From Pseudomonas sp. C1C7 (GTDB taxonomy: Bacteria; Pseudomonadota; Gammaproteobacteria; Pseudomonadales; Pseudomonadaceae), in contig NZ_JABFMP010000002.1 in assembly GCF_013359595.1 (NCBI RefSeq), positions 48,130-112,129 on the forward strand: DNA of 64,000 bases, given 5' to 3'. The translations under genes were made by a program, and so were the position numbers. Positions 50,066 through 63,863 of this stretch are shown here, piece after piece (positions within the stretch are counted from its first letter, which is position 1; each line of letters starts with the position of its first letter). Under the pieces are notes generated by a model that saw nothing but the letters and a program-made list of their open reading frames with translations, was not told where the DNA came from and searched no databases.

Positions 50066-50787
50066 GGCTTGCGTTGCCAGGTCCATACACGATTTTTCCA
50101 GGCATGTTGGCAGGTGGTCTGCTGGCCCAGCAGTGTGCGCAAAAGATTCAACGCGTGCGGCCATCGGGGTTTGGACAACGCATCCGGGGGCCTGTTCATG
50201 GACAGCTGCCAGTCATTGCCGGGCGTGATCAGCAGGCCCACGGCATAAGGGAAGGGCACATCGTCGATCCAGGTCGAATACGCCTCGGGCGGTTGCTCCT
50301 CGGTGACCACCAGCAGGACCGCCGGCGCGCCTTCATCGAGCAGGGCGGCGGCTTCCAGCATGCCGTGTTCCAGACCGTCGCCGGCCGCGGCCAAAGCGGT
50401 CATTTCGCTGGTTTCGCCGCGCATGATCGACCACAGGCCGATGATCGCGTTATGCACCGAAAGGCTGAACTGGGTCGGCGACAGCGGCTGGTCGGCCGCC
50501 AGATCGCTGAGGATATCGACGGTGCGCGGGGTTTCGCCGTGGCGGGATACGAAGACCAGCGGCAGCCCCTGATGGCCCTCGGCCAATGGCCAGCCGACGC
50601 TGAACGCCATGCGCGCCAGCCGACTCAGGCGCCGGCGTTGCATGGCGGGCAGGAATGAGACGTCCGGTGCGGCATCGCTGGCCGGCAACTCGACCGGTTG
50701 CCGGCTCCAGGCCTGCCAATCGTCCACGCTCTCGAGCCCCGGGGCCCACGCGCGCCATTGGGCGATGTTGAAATTGATCACAGACAT
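50062..50787 (-). CDS. apeC: Short beta-ketoacyl synthase chain-length factor (ApeC)
   Basis: Protein of 241 residues resembling only the N-terminal part of a ketosynthase. It has no Cys-His-His triad: there is no TACTS or GTxT segment. This is the small chain-length-factor family that forms a heterodimer with ApeO and sets polyene length. It is the first gene of the operon; the ATG is preceded by the 355-base gap shared with the divergent ParA-like gene. Confidence 0.88.
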   Translation of the reverse strand: MSVINFNIAQWRAWAPGLESVDDWQAWSRQPVELPASDAAPDVSFLPAMQRRRLSRLARMAFSVGWPLAEGHQGLPLVFVSRHGETPRTVDILSDLAADQPLSPTQFSLSVHNAIIGLWSIMRGETSEMTALAAAGDGLEHGMLEAAALLDEGAPAVLLVVTEEQPPEAYSTWIDDVPFPYAVGLLITPGNDWQLSMNRPPDALSKPRWPHALNLLRTLLGQQTTCQHAWKNRVWTWQRKP

Positions 50788-51142
50788 TCATCCCGCCCTG
50801 GAGGGCTTGTTTGACGCGACAAGTGGTCGATGACCACGACTCGCTCTGCGTGGCGCCTGGCGCAGAGTGCTGCGCATTATCCCGGTGCCGGGAACCTGTA
50901 GCAAATGCTGGTTACATTTTGCACAACGGGTGGTAGACGCCCGTTGGCAAAAATCGAACGTTTGCGAATTATTCACATGATCATCGGCCCGTCTGTCGGT
51001 TCTAACCACGGTCGATAGTGGTGTTTTCCGCTTTTTCTGCGGGAGATTTCCGATGACCCTGTAGTCCCTGAATTTGCGGTCTAGCTAAGCCATGCCGTGG
51101 ACCACTACACTCGGTCATTCTTTGATACACGGAGGTTTAGAC
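50788..51142. promoter_or_regulatory. Divergent promoter region of the APE operon and parA-like gene
   Basis: This 355-base gap contains no credible gene. It is AT-richer around 50905-50985 and has an inverted repeat CAACGGG / CCCGTTG at 50924-50946, plausible as an operator for the APE operon. On the plus side GGAGG (51131-51135) is the ribosome site of the ParA-like gene. No regulator gene lies in the pigment operon, so control must come from elsewhere. Confidence 0.5.
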
Positions 51143-51913
51143 ATGCGGCGCGTGGTGTTCAATCAGAAAGGTGGCGTGGGCAAATCCAGCATTGCCTGCA
51201 ATCTGGCGGCGGTCAGCGCCAGCGAGGGCTATCGCACCCTGTTGGTGGATCTCGATGCCCAGGCCAACTCCACCCAATACCTGACGGGGCTCACCGGCAG
51301 CGATATTCCGATGGGGATCGCCGATTTCTTCAAGCAGACCCTGTCCTCCGGGCCTTTCTCCAAGAAAAACCAGGTGGATATCTACGAAACCCCGTTCGAC
51401 AACCTCCACGTCATCACCGCCACGTCGGAACTGGCGGACTTGCAGCCCAAGCTCGAGGCCAAGCACAAGATCAACAAGCTGCGTAAGTTGCTGGAAGAGC
51501 TGGACGAGGATTACGACCGCATCTATCTCGACACGCCGCCGGCGCTGAATTTCTACGCAGTTTCGGCGCTGATTGCCGCCGATCGTGTGTTGATTCCCTT
51601 CGATTGCGACAGCTTCTCGCGCCAGGCGCTGTATGGCCTGCTGGCGGAAATCGAAGAGTTGAAGGAAGACCACAACGAAGAACTGGCGGTCGAAGGGATC
51701 GTGGTCAACCAGTTCCAGGCCCGTGCCAGCCTGCCTCAGCTGATGCTCGACGAACTGATCGCCGAAGGCTTGCCGGTGCTGCCGGTTTACCTGGGTAGCT
51801 CGGTGCGCATGCGCGAATCCCACCAGGCCAACACGCCGCTGATCCACCTCGATCCTCGGCACAAGCTGACGCAGCAGTTTGTCGAGCTGCACAACCTGTT
51901 GGAAAACGCCTGA
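51143..51913 (+). CDS. ParA/Soj family ATPase (orphan)
   Basis: P-loop ATPase of 256 residues with the deviant Walker A motif KGGVGKSS (residues 9-16), [10 protein letters not shown] and the LDTPPA Walker B-like motif. Homologues partition plasmids, chromosomes or polar protein complexes. No parB or centromere-like repeats are adjacent, so it is an orphan whose cargo is unknown. I choose ATG 51143 because GGAGG lies 7 bases upstream; the in-frame ATG at 51092 gives an unlikely leader. A REP pair follows. Confidence 0.88.
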   Translation: MRRVVFNQKGGVGKSSIACNLAAVSASEGYRTLLVDLDAQANSTQYLTGLTGSDIPMGIADFFKQTLSSGPFSKKNQVDIYETPFDNLHVITATSELADLQPKLEAKHKINKLRKLLEELDEDYDRIYLDTPPALNFYAVSALIAADRVLIPFDCDSFSRQALYGLLAEIEELKEDHNEELAVEGIVVNQFQARASLPQLMLDELIAEGLPVLPVYLGSSVRMRESHQANTPLIHLDPRHKLTQQFVELHNLLENA

Positions 51914-51918
51914 AGATC

Positions 51919-51995
51919 AAAAGATCGCAGCCTGCGGCAGTTCCTACAGGAAACGTGGCTTCCCATGCAGGAGCTGCCGCAGGCTGCGATCTTTT
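51919..51995. repeat. REP pair (type A)
   Basis: Inverted copies of AAAGATCGCAGCCTGCGGCAG face each other between the convergent ends of the ParA-like gene and trxC. The 3' arm ends in CTTTTT, so the pair may also serve as a terminator for the plus-strand transcript. Confidence 0.9.
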
Positions 51996-52006
51996 TCAAT
52001 GCTGAA

Positions 52007-52441
52007 TCAGATCCCCTGAGTACGCAGCCAGCTCATCAACTGCGGCAACGGAAACGCCCCACTCTGGCGCGCCACTTCCCGGCCGTTCCTGAACAGAATC
52101 AGGCTCGGAATCGAACGAATCCCCAACTGTGCCGACAACTGCTGGTTCGCCTCGCTGTCCAGCTTGGCCAACCGACATTTGCCCGCCAACTGCCCGGCCG
52201 CCTGCTCGAACACCGGCGCAAACGACTTGCACGGCCCGCACCAATCCGCCCAAACGTCCACCAGCAACGGCAGATCACCCTTGATCTGACTGGCGTAGTC
52301 GCCCTGTTTCAGTTCGAAAGGCTTGTTCAGCAGGACTTCGGACTTGCAGCGCCCGCATTTGGGGTGGTCACCCAGGCGCTCGGCGGGGATGCGGTTGAGG
52401 CCGTTGCAGTGGGGGCAGGGGATGAGGAGTGGGTCGGTCAT
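52007..52441 (-). CDS. trxC: Thioredoxin 2 (TrxC)
   Basis: Cytoplasmic disulfide reductase of 144 residues. The N-terminal zinc module uses Cys9, Cys12, Cys29 and Cys32. The redox site is WCGPC with Cys68 and Cys71, and the cis-Pro lies in IRSIPSLILF. These features match TrxC rather than TrxA. TrxC is often induced by oxidative stress through OxyR; no operator was identified here. Confidence 0.95.
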   Translation of the reverse strand: MTDPLLIPCPHCNGLNRIPAERLGDHPKCGRCKSEVLLNKPFELKQGDYASQIKGDLPLLVDVWADWCGPCKSFAPVFEQAAGQLAGKCRLAKLDSEANQQLSAQLGIRSIPSLILFRNGREVARQSGAFPLPQLMSWLRTQGI

Positions 52442-52516
52442 GGTCGGTTCCGTGGAATCAGGGCTATGGCTCGATAGTTGGAGGCTGACGACGGTGATCT
52501 CAAGTATCGCCTGCCG

Positions 52517-53731
52517 CTAAATGACTCTTGAGCTGCTGATGGCGTTCACGGCGGCAGCGTGATCCTCGCCTGTGAGATGTCTGGCGTAGTGCTCGCGCAA
52601 TTCACTTTCCCAGCCCAACACCTTGTCCAGCAAGGCCTCTGCACTGAGCAGGTCCAGCCCGAAGTGCTGATGATGGCTGAGAATGTTTCTGCGGCTGATC
52701 CGCTTTCCTTCCTTGCCCAGAGCCATGGCCATCGTGGCCGGTGACTCCAGCGGCGAGGGAACAACGTCGTACATGGGCGAAAGCCGCCATGTGCCATCGC
52801 GCCAGATGATCGCGAGGTTCTTGGCGTGCGCATCATCGTTCCCGACCAGAACGTGAAAGCACATCTGAATGTAAAACTGTTCGAGGTCCTTCAGCGGCAC
52901 TCCACGCCTGCGCATTTCGTCGGCAACCCCCGCATAACGCCAGCGGCTATGGTCGGTCGATGACCAGTCCGCATCCAACAGCGTCAGTGCGCTGAGCATG
53001 GGGATCCGATGCATGCGCCCGTCGATTTCAACCCGATCAAATCGATCCACCAGCAAGGTGGAACGCTCATCGGCAATCAATCGCGTTCGGGCCGTGTCGA
53101 TACCCTTCGATGTGGCAAACGTCATGCAGGCGTGTTCGATCGCCGGAATATCGACGATATCGAAACGATCCCTGGCCTTGGCCAGCACCAGCGTATTGCC
53201 ATCGCGCAGGGTACGTTTGGGGCGGGCGCCGCCCAGGGACGATCGATGACGAACCAGTAGGATTTTTTGCCGGTCCGGGTCGATGAGCTGGCGGCTTTGA
53301 ATGATATCGGCGGTGTCGATGAACTCCGACAGGCCTTGCAGGGATGGAATCTGTTCTCCACCAACACCGGGAGGCGGCACCCGGGCGATGCCGGCCATCA
53401 GGTTGCCTATGCGGTCATTGTTGGGTGACCTGATCAGCATCTCGACAGGGCTCATGGCCTGCCCATGCAGGGATTTGAGAAGCTGTTCGCCCCATGAGTC
53501 GGGCATGCAGTCGCGTATGAATCCCGGAATACCGTTGTTGGTCGTTACCTGGAAAACCTGATCGCCGACAGGATAGCGAATCGGATCGGGCACCCAATCG
53601 TTCTGCGCAAGATAGGCAGGCGAGTAAACAAACTCTCCGCGCCCGTTACGCCCACCGCTCAAGCGTCCCAGCGTGACGGTTTCGGCGGTGATGGGATGCT
53701 GCATGTAGATATAGGCCGCCGGGATGTTCAT
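52517..53731 (-). CDS. hipA: HipA-family serine/threonine kinase toxin
   Basis: Toxin kinase of 404 residues. The Gly-rich SSLGGARPK loop (164-172) is followed by the catalytic segment VGNDDAHAKN (Asp299/300, His302, Asn305) and the metal-binding Asp322 in SPMYDV; DRFDR (229-233) is also conserved. In E. coli HipA phosphorylates glutamyl-tRNA synthetase and causes growth arrest and persistence. Its N-terminal HipA_N domain spans about 1-110. The start overlaps the antitoxin stop by one base. The DNA here is visibly less GC-rich than neighbouring genes, suggesting acquisition. Confidence 0.92.
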   Translation of the reverse strand: MNIPAAYIYMQHPITAETVTLGRLSGGRNGRGEFVYSPAYLAQNDWVPDPIRYPVGDQVFQVTTNNGIPGFIRDCMPDSWGEQLLKSLHGQAMSPVEMLIRSPNNDRIGNLMAGIARVPPPGVGGEQIPSLQGLSEFIDTADIIQSRQLIDPDRQKILLVRHRSSLGGARPKRTLRDGNTLVLAKARDRFDIVDIPAIEHACMTFATSKGIDTARTRLIADERSTLLVDRFDRVEIDGRMHRIPMLSALTLLDADWSSTDHSRWRYAGVADEMRRRGVPLKDLEQFYIQMCFHVLVGNDDAHAKNLAIIWRDGTWRLSPMYDVVPSPLESPATMAMALGKEGKRISRRNILSHHQHFGLDLLSAEALLDKVLGWESELREHYARHLTGEDHAAAVNAISSSRVI

Positions 53732-54036
53732 CAGAAGCTCTCTTGCGAGATGCGTTTGACGCGCACTCGCTGACTTGTCGGCTCAGGGGTCTGTGGGTGG
53801 GCAGGTTGATCGTTGAATACTTCGGAGACCAACCCCAGGTGCCACAGCACCAGCATGAACGTACGCAGCTCGACCACCGCCTCGCCTGCCTCGATCTTGG
53901 CCAGAGTACCGGGCGCAACACCCACCAGGTTCGCTAGATCCTTTTGCCTCAAGCCGCGTTCTTGACGCCTCTTCTTGGCTTTAAGGCCAATATTTACAAG
54001 CGTTTCAGAGCAGTCGAGGGGGAAGAAGTTGCTCAT
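53731..54036 (-). CDS. hipB: HipB-like XRE antitoxin
   Basis: Cro/C1-type helix-turn-helix protein of 101 residues: RQERGLRQKDLANLVGVAPGTLAKIEAG, read in overlapping parts at about 21-48, is the DNA-binding domain. It should neutralise HipA and repress the hipBA promoter. The C-terminal tail is poorly ordered. The ATG lies next to TTAAGA-containing symmetrical DNA, likely operators. Confidence 0.92.
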   Translation of the reverse strand: MSNFFPLDCSETLVNIGLKAKKRRQERGLRQKDLANLVGVAPGTLAKIEAGEAVVELRTFMLVLWHLGLVSEVFNDQPAHPQTPEPTSQRVRVKRISQESF

Positions 54037-54055
54037 TAAGAATCACCATACTGAT

Positions 54056-54183
54056 CTTAAAGTCGATTAAGAGACAGTATAGACAGCCTTAATGATGTGC
54101 AACAGGGAGAGGCTATAGCGAAAAGCTGCGCAAGCCGCTTCGATTAAGAGTCGTTCTGATGGTGCTTAACTTGGTTAAGCACC
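54056..54183. promoter_or_regulatory. Candidate HipB operators in the hipBA promoter region
   Basis: Two palindromes share CTTAA/TTAAG half-sites: CTTAA-AGTCGA-TTAAG at 54056-54071 and the perfect 10-bp inverted repeat GGTGCTTAAC-TTG-GTTAAGCACC at 54161-54183. Single half-sites occur at 54142-54150 and beside the hipB start. Multiple HipB-type sites are expected in such promoters. The second palindrome is followed by TTTTT on the plus strand and might instead act as a terminator hairpin. Confidence 0.55.
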
Positions 54184-54220
54184 TTTTTACTGATTCTTAT
54201 ATGGTCCATTCAAGAGTGAG

Positions 54221-59086
<4,866 letters not shown>

Positions 59087-59121
59087 AAAGACCGATCGAA
59101 GTACGAGGCGAAGAATGAAGT

Positions 59122-60864
59122 TTAGAGGAAGAGTCCGGGACCCGGGCGACTTCCTTCGGGGAATCTGACGCCCACTTTGCCGATCTTGTTCCCGTCCATG
59201 ACCGCGACGGTCCAGATGGTGTTGTTCCATTCCACCTGGTCGCCGACCACCGGTGCGCCCCCCACTTTCTGGGCAATGAAGCGGGCCAGGGACATGTCCG
59301 GATCGATGCCTTCGACCTTCAACCCGTAGAGGGCGGCAACCGCGGCCAGCTGGGCGTCTCCTTCGAGTACGAAGTCGCCGAAGAAGCGCAAATCGAGGCC
59401 CCGTTGCGGCGCCTGGCTAAACAGTTTTCCGAGGGCCGCGAGGTTGTGTTCGTGGCCGATTACGCAGAGCAAATCGTCGACTTCCAGCACCGTACTACCC
59501 GACGGATGGAGCAGTTGCTGGCCACGAAACAGGGCCGCGATACGGGTGCCTTCGGGCATTTTCAGCTCGCGAAGGGGGGAACCGATGCACCATTTTTCCG
59601 CGCCGAGGCGATAAACGAACAGCTCCCATTCGCTGGTCACGTGCACTTCCAGCGCCGAACGGGAAATGGGCGCGGGCTCTGGCGGAACCGTTACCTTCAG
59701 CAGCTTGGCGACCCACGGCAGGCTCGTGCCCTGCACCAGCAGCGAGACCAGCACAATAAAGAAGGCGAGGTTGAAGTAGAGCTGGGCGTGGGGCAGGCCC
59801 GCCATCAACGGGAACACCGCCAGAATGATCGGTACCGCGCCGCGCAGGCCGACCCAGGAAATAAAGGCTTTTTCGCGCCCGTGGAACGCCTTGAACGGCA
59901 GCAGGCCGACCACCACCGACAGCGGCCGGGCAAACAGGATCATCCACAGCGCCAGGGCCAGGGCGGGCATGGCGATTGGCAGCAGGTCGTGGGGCGTGAC
60001 CAAAAGGCCCAGCACCAGGAACATGCCGATCTGCGCCAGCCACGCCATGCCGTCGAGCATGTGCAGGATGCCGTGGCGGCTGCGCACCGGACGGTTGCCG
60101 ATCACCAAGCCGCACAGGTACACCGCGAGGAAGCCGCTGCCGTGCAGGGCGTTGGTCAGGGCAAACACCACCAGGCCGCCGGCGATCACCAGGATCGGAT
60201 AAAGGCCGGTGGCCAGCTGAATGCGGTTGACCAGTTGCAGCATCAGCCAGCCGCCGCCGAGGCCGATGACGCCGCCGATGCCGAACTCGCGCAGCAGGTG
60301 GGTCAACACGCTCCAGTGCAGGCCGGTCTGGCCGCTGGCGAGCATGTCGATCAGGGTTACGGTGAGGAACACCGCCATCGGGTCGTTGCTGCCCGATTCG
60401 ATTTCCAGACTCGCCGTGACCCGTTCGTTCAGGCCCTTGCCACCCAGCAGCGAGAACACCGCCGCGGCGTCCGTGGAGCCGACAATGGCGCCGATCAGCA
60501 GGCCCTGGATCATGTTCAGGTCGAACAGCCAGGCCGCGGCCATGCCGGTCAGCCCGGTGGTTATCAGCACCCCGACCGTGGCCAGCGACAGCGCCGGCCA
60601 TAACGCCACGCGGAAACTCGAGACCCGGGTGCGCAAGCCACCGTCGAGCAGGATCACCGCCAACGCCAGGTTGCCGACCAGATAAGCCGTCGGGTAGTTA
60701 TTGAAGATGATGCCGCCGCCATCGACGCCGGCGGCCATGCCCACGGCGAGGATGATGACCAGGATCGGGATGCCGAGGCGCGAGGACAGTGAGCTCACCA
60801 GAATGCTTGCACCTACCAGCAACGCGCCGATCAAGAACAGGCTGTTGATGGTCGTCGCATTCAA
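59122..60864 (-). CDS. nhaP2: K+/H+ antiporter NhaP2 (CvrA)
   Basis: CPA1-type exchanger of 580 residues with about 12-13 membrane helices, ion-site GSTDAAAVF and [11 protein letters not shown], then a cytoplasmic TrkA-C domain (about 400-485) and a CorC/HlyC-type C-terminal domain. I use a TTG start at 60864, giving [16 protein letters not shown], which aligns with the E. coli CvrA start (MDATTI) and length (578); no ATG or GTG fits. Its place next to mscK suggests a shared role in K+ and volume homeostasis. Confidence 0.92.
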   Translation of the reverse strand: MNATTINSLFLIGALLVGASILVSSLSSRLGIPILVIILAVGMAAGVDGGGIIFNNYPTAYLVGNLALAVILLDGGLRTRVSSFRVALWPALSLATVGVLITTGLTGMAAAWLFDLNMIQGLLIGAIVGSTDAAAVFSLLGGKGLNERVTASLEIESGSNDPMAVFLTVTLIDMLASGQTGLHWSVLTHLLREFGIGGVIGLGGGWLMLQLVNRIQLATGLYPILVIAGGLVVFALTNALHGSGFLAVYLCGLVIGNRPVRSRHGILHMLDGMAWLAQIGMFLVLGLLVTPHDLLPIAMPALALALWMILFARPLSVVVGLLPFKAFHGREKAFISWVGLRGAVPIILAVFPLMAGLPHAQLYFNLAFFIVLVSLLVQGTSLPWVAKLLKVTVPPEPAPISRSALEVHVTSEWELFVYRLGAEKWCIGSPLRELKMPEGTRIAALFRGQQLLHPSGSTVLEVDDLLCVIGHEHNLAALGKLFSQAPQRGLDLRFFGDFVLEGDAQLAAVAALYGLKVEGIDPDMSLARFIAQKVGGAPVVGDQVEWNNTIWTVAVMDGNKIGKVGVRFPEGSRPGPGLFL

Positions 60865-61207
60865 AGGCAGTACTCCGGAAAGCTGAAAGACGGGCACAAA
60901 CTGACCATGCAGTCGGCGTGCCAGCGATTCTAACCTGTTGAAATGTGATGCTGTCAAAAAGCTTTTTTTGCGGGCGCCGGTCACACGAGCCCTGTGGGTT
61001 CCGTGGCGAGGGGCAAGCCCCCTCGCCACAGAGCCTGAGTTGCTTTGGCGACGAAGTGCAGGAACCAGATCCGCCAATCACAGTCTCTAAAGTTCGCGAG
61101 AAAGCTCACTGGCCAGCAAAATCAAGGCCTTGCGCCTGTTTAACCCTGGCATCCCCGGTGACTTTTCTTTATCGTACGCGCCCTTTGAAAATGCCTGGAA
61201 AATCAAA
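60865..61207. other. Intergenic region with a fourth REP type and promoters
   Basis: This 343-base gap separates the divergent nhaP2 and zapA-operon genes. It contains a near-perfect palindrome GTGGCGAGGGG-CAAG-CCCCCTCGCCAC in part at 61003-61029, a REP type different from types A-C. No gene is visible in it, and it should hold the promoters of both flanking units. Confidence 0.7.
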
Positions 61208-61438
61208 ATGTTGGAAGCATCCCTAAGCCAATTGGAACAGCTGGTCAGCGACCTGGTACAACAGAACCAGACCCTGCTCGGCACCAACCAAGCCCTGAGC
61301 GCAGAACTGGCCCAGGCCAAGGATGAAAACGAAAGCCTGCAGCTGAGCCTGATGGAACAGGAAGAGAAACAAGGCGCCACCGCCGCGCGCATCCAGGCCC
61401 TGGTCGAGCGCGTCAGCGCAGGCCCCGTCAGCGCATGA
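61208..61438 (+). CDS. TIGR02449-type small coiled-coil protein (ZapB-like)
   Basis: Protein of 76 residues predicted to be almost entirely coiled coil (heptads from residue 5 to 65, SQLEQLVSDLVQQNQTLL). This family is encoded directly before zapA in many pseudomonads and probably acts in Z-ring organisation like ZapB; that function is inferred from context. ATG 61208 fits the family; longer in-frame starts upstream add a non-helical tail. It overlaps zapA by four bases. Confidence 0.85.
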   Translation: MLEASLSQLEQLVSDLVQQNQTLLGTNQALSAELAQAKDENESLQLSLMEQEEKQGATAARIQALVERVSAGPVSA

Positions 61439-61734
61439 GTTACGGTCCTGGGGTAAAAGTCGTCTCGATCCTGGGGGAGGACTATTCGATCAAGGCGCCG
61501 GAAGGTGAGGAGCAGACGCTGCTCGACGCCGCACTGATGCTCAAGGCGACCCTGGCTGAAACCAAGAAGAAGTACCCGACCCTGATCGGTGACCGACTGC
61601 TGGTATTGGCCGCGATGAACCTGTGTTCTCAGCAGATCGAAATGAAGAAGCAGCACAAACTCGAACTTGACCGTTACCAAGAGCAAGTCAGCGCCACGGT
61701 TGAAGTGATTTCCAAGACGATCAATCAGGCCTGA
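61435..61734 (+). CDS. zapA: Cell division protein ZapA
   Basis: ZapA protein of 99 residues that binds FtsZ filaments and cross-links the Z ring. N-terminal beta segment [25 protein letters not shown] in parts, then a helical dimer/tetramer region rich in Gln and Lys. Overlaps the preceding coiled-coil gene (ATGA). In P. aeruginosa zapA is followed by the 6S RNA gene and ygfA; here a chemoreceptor gene follows after 100 bases. Confidence 0.94.
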   Translation: MSYGPGVKVVSILGEDYSIKAPEGEEQTLLDAALMLKATLAETKKKYPTLIGDRLLVLAAMNLCSQQIEMKKQHKLELDRYQEQVSATVEVISKTINQA

Positions 61735-61834
61735 TCGGCTTTGCGCACAACCAAAGAATAAATTGTCGAACTGGTTGTATACATTCGGCATGGCTGTTGC
61801 AGTGATTCAGCCTCTTATTCTTTGGGGGTGCTCC

Positions 61835-63772
61835 ATGCAGTTCTGGCGACGCAGTATTCAATGGCAATTGATCCTGAGCATGGGCGCCGCCCTGCTGCTC
61901 AGCATCCTGATCGTGGTTGGCATTTATACCCTTGTGGTCAACCGTCTTGCCCAGAGATATCTGGTCGAACAGGCGCTGCCGTCGAGCATCGAAGCGATGC
62001 GCAACGACATCGAGCGCATCCTCGTCCAGCCCCTTACCGCCGCCAAGGACATCGCCAGCAACAGCATGGTCCGCGACTGGCTGGCCAGCGGCGAAGACAG
62101 CAGCAAAGCCCCCGCATTCGTCGAGTATCTGGAAGGCATCCGCGCCGAACACAAGGCGTTTACCGCGCTGATCATCGGCACCGCCACCCATCACTATTTC
62201 ACCGAAAAAGGCCTGGATCGCTCGCTCAGTCGCGCCAACCCCAAGGACGCCTGGTTCTATTCCTTTCTCGACAGCAATCAGCCGCGCACCCTGAACATCG
62301 ACAATGACGGCGCCACCGGAGAATTGGCGCTTTTCATCGACCTCAAGGTCGAACAGGCTGGCAAGGTCGTAGGGGTCGCCGGCCTTGGCCTGAGCATGAA
62401 AGAGCTCTCGGAGCTGATTCACAACTTCAGCTTCGGGGAGCGCGGCAAGGTCTATCTCGTGCGTTCCGACGGTCTGATCCAGGTCCATCCCGAAGCGCAA
62501 TTCAGTGGCAAGCGCACCCTGGCCGAGCAGATAGGCGCTTCGGCGGCCCAAGCGATCATTGGTCAAAAAACTGCCACAAACAGCAGCTTTACCCGCGACG
62601 GCGAAGACTATCTGGCCCTGAGCCTGCCATTGCGGGACCTGGGCTGGACCCTGGTGGCCGAAGTGCCACAGGCGCAGATCTACGCCGAAGCTCGCAGCGC
62701 CCTGTGGATGAGCAGCGGCATCGGCCTGGCGGTGGCGCTGGTGTGCCTGTTGCTGGTGGTATTGCTGGCCCGCGGTCTGGTGCGACCGATTCGTCAGGTA
62801 ACAGCGGCGCTGGTGGCCATCGGTAGCGGTGGTGGAGATTTGACTCAACGGTTAGATTCCAGCCGCGCCGATGAACTGGGCGACCTGGCGCGGGGCTTCA
62901 ATCGCTTCCTCGACAGCCAGCGCGGGATGATCAGTGAAGTGCTGACCACCAGCGAACAACTGCGCACCGCAGTGGGCCAGGTGGCGCGGGTGGTGGACAA
63001 CACCGCCGAACGTTCCGGGCGCCAGCAGGAAATGACCGACATGGTCGCCACCGCTGTCCACGAAATGGGCCTGACGGTGCAGGAAATTGCGCAAAACGCC
63101 GGAAACGCGGCAGTGGCCTCGCAAACGGCGCGGGATGAAGCCATGCAGGCGCGGGAAGTGGTCGGCGGCTCGATTCGCCATATCGAAAGCATGTCCGACG
63201 AAATCGGCGTCGCCGCCAGCGCCGTGGGCGAGCTGGCCGATCAGGTGGCGTCGATCGATCAAGTGCTGGCGGTGATCCGCGGGATTTCCGAGCAGACCAA
63301 CCTGCTGGCGCTCAACGCTGCCATCGAAGCGGCGCGGGCCGGGGACATGGGGCGTGGGTTTGCCGTGGTGGCCGATGAAGTACGGACATTGGCCCGACGC
63401 ACACAGTCGTCCACCGACGAGATTCAACAGATGATCGGCAGCCTCAAGCAGGGCGCGGAGAATGCCGTGTCGTCGATGCACAGCGGGCAGGCAGCCACCT
63501 GCACTGGCGTCGAGTCCAGCCAGCGCACGGGTGCGTCGCTGACCGCGATCACCGGGCAGGTGGAACGCATCAGCGACATGAACCATCAGGTGGCGACGGC
63601 GACGGAAGAGCAGTCGGCGGTGACCGAGGAAATCAACCGCAATGTGCAGGGGATTTCCGACCTGGCGCGGGCGACGGCGGGGGAGGTCAGGGCTTGTCGC
63701 GAGGATTGCCAGACGTTGCAGCGGTTGGCGGATGACCTGGCGCGGCAGATGGGTGGGTTTCGGTTGAGCTGA
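61835..63772 (+). CDS. Methyl-accepting chemotaxis protein with double-Cache sensor
   Basis: Chemoreceptor of 645 residues: first membrane helix at about 12-35, periplasmic dCache-type sensor (about 40-285), second helix at about 290-312, HAMP domain (about 313-367) and cytoplasmic signalling domain with the hairpin tip [21 protein letters not shown] 61835 is preceded by GGGGGTG; an upstream in-frame start at 61763 would add a second hydrophobic stretch and is less likely. The sensor resembles amino acid receptors but the ligand is unknown. Confidence 0.92.
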   Translation: MQFWRRSIQWQLILSMGAALLLSILIVVGIYTLVVNRLAQRYLVEQALPSSIEAMRNDIERILVQPLTAAKDIASNSMVRDWLASGEDSSKAPAFVEYLEGIRAEHKAFTALIIGTATHHYFTEKGLDRSLSRANPKDAWFYSFLDSNQPRTLNIDNDGATGELALFIDLKVEQAGKVVGVAGLGLSMKELSELIHNFSFGERGKVYLVRSDGLIQVHPEAQFSGKRTLAEQIGASAAQAIIGQKTATNSSFTRDGEDYLALSLPLRDLGWTLVAEVPQAQIYAEARSALWMSSGIGLAVALVCLLLVVLLARGLVRPIRQVTAALVAIGSGGGDLTQRLDSSRADELGDLARGFNRFLDSQRGMISEVLTTSEQLRTAVGQVARVVDNTAERSGRQQEMTDMVATAVHEMGLTVQEIAQNAGNAAVASQTARDEAMQAREVVGGSIRHIESMSDEIGVAASAVGELADQVASIDQVLAVIRGISEQTNLLALNAAIEAARAGDMGRGFAVVADEVRTLARRTQSSTDEIQQMIGSLKQGAENAVSSMHSGQAATCTGVESSQRTGASLTAITGQVERISDMNHQVATATEEQSAVTEEINRNVQGISDLARATAGEVRACREDCQTLQRLADDLARQMGGFRLS

Positions 63773-63774
63773 AG

Positions 63775-63854
63775 ATCAAAAGATCGCAGCCCGCGGCAGC
63801 TCCTGCTTTTGGAATGCATTTCCCTGTAGGAGCTGCCGCAGGCTGCGATCTTTT
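63775..63854. repeat. REP pair (type A)
   Basis: Inverted copies of AAAAGATCGCAGCC-CGCGGCAGCTCC and its complement lie between the convergent ends of the chemoreceptor gene and the partial gene at the right edge. The distal arm ends in CTTTT. Confidence 0.9.
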
Positions 63855-63863
63855 CAGGTTTGG

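Noticed and set aside
51143..51913. Plasmid or phage partition system
   Set aside because: Only a ParA-like gene is present; no ParB, replication, integrase or attachment-site duplication is visible nearby.
52517..54036. Prophage or genomic island around hipBA
   Set aside because: The module has a different base composition, but no integrase, phage genes or flanking direct repeats were found; trxC and selO on both sides look chromosomal.
54161..54183. Rho-independent terminator for a plus-strand transcript
   Set aside because: The stem is followed by TTTTT, but no plus-strand gene lies upstream and the core matches another palindrome in the same promoter region, so an operator is at least as likely. 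Kept only as part of the candidate operator feature.
61735..61834. 6S RNA gene after zapA
   Set aside because: Only 100 bases separate zapA from the chemoreceptor start, too short for the roughly 180-base RNA, and no matching secondary structure could be recognised by eye.
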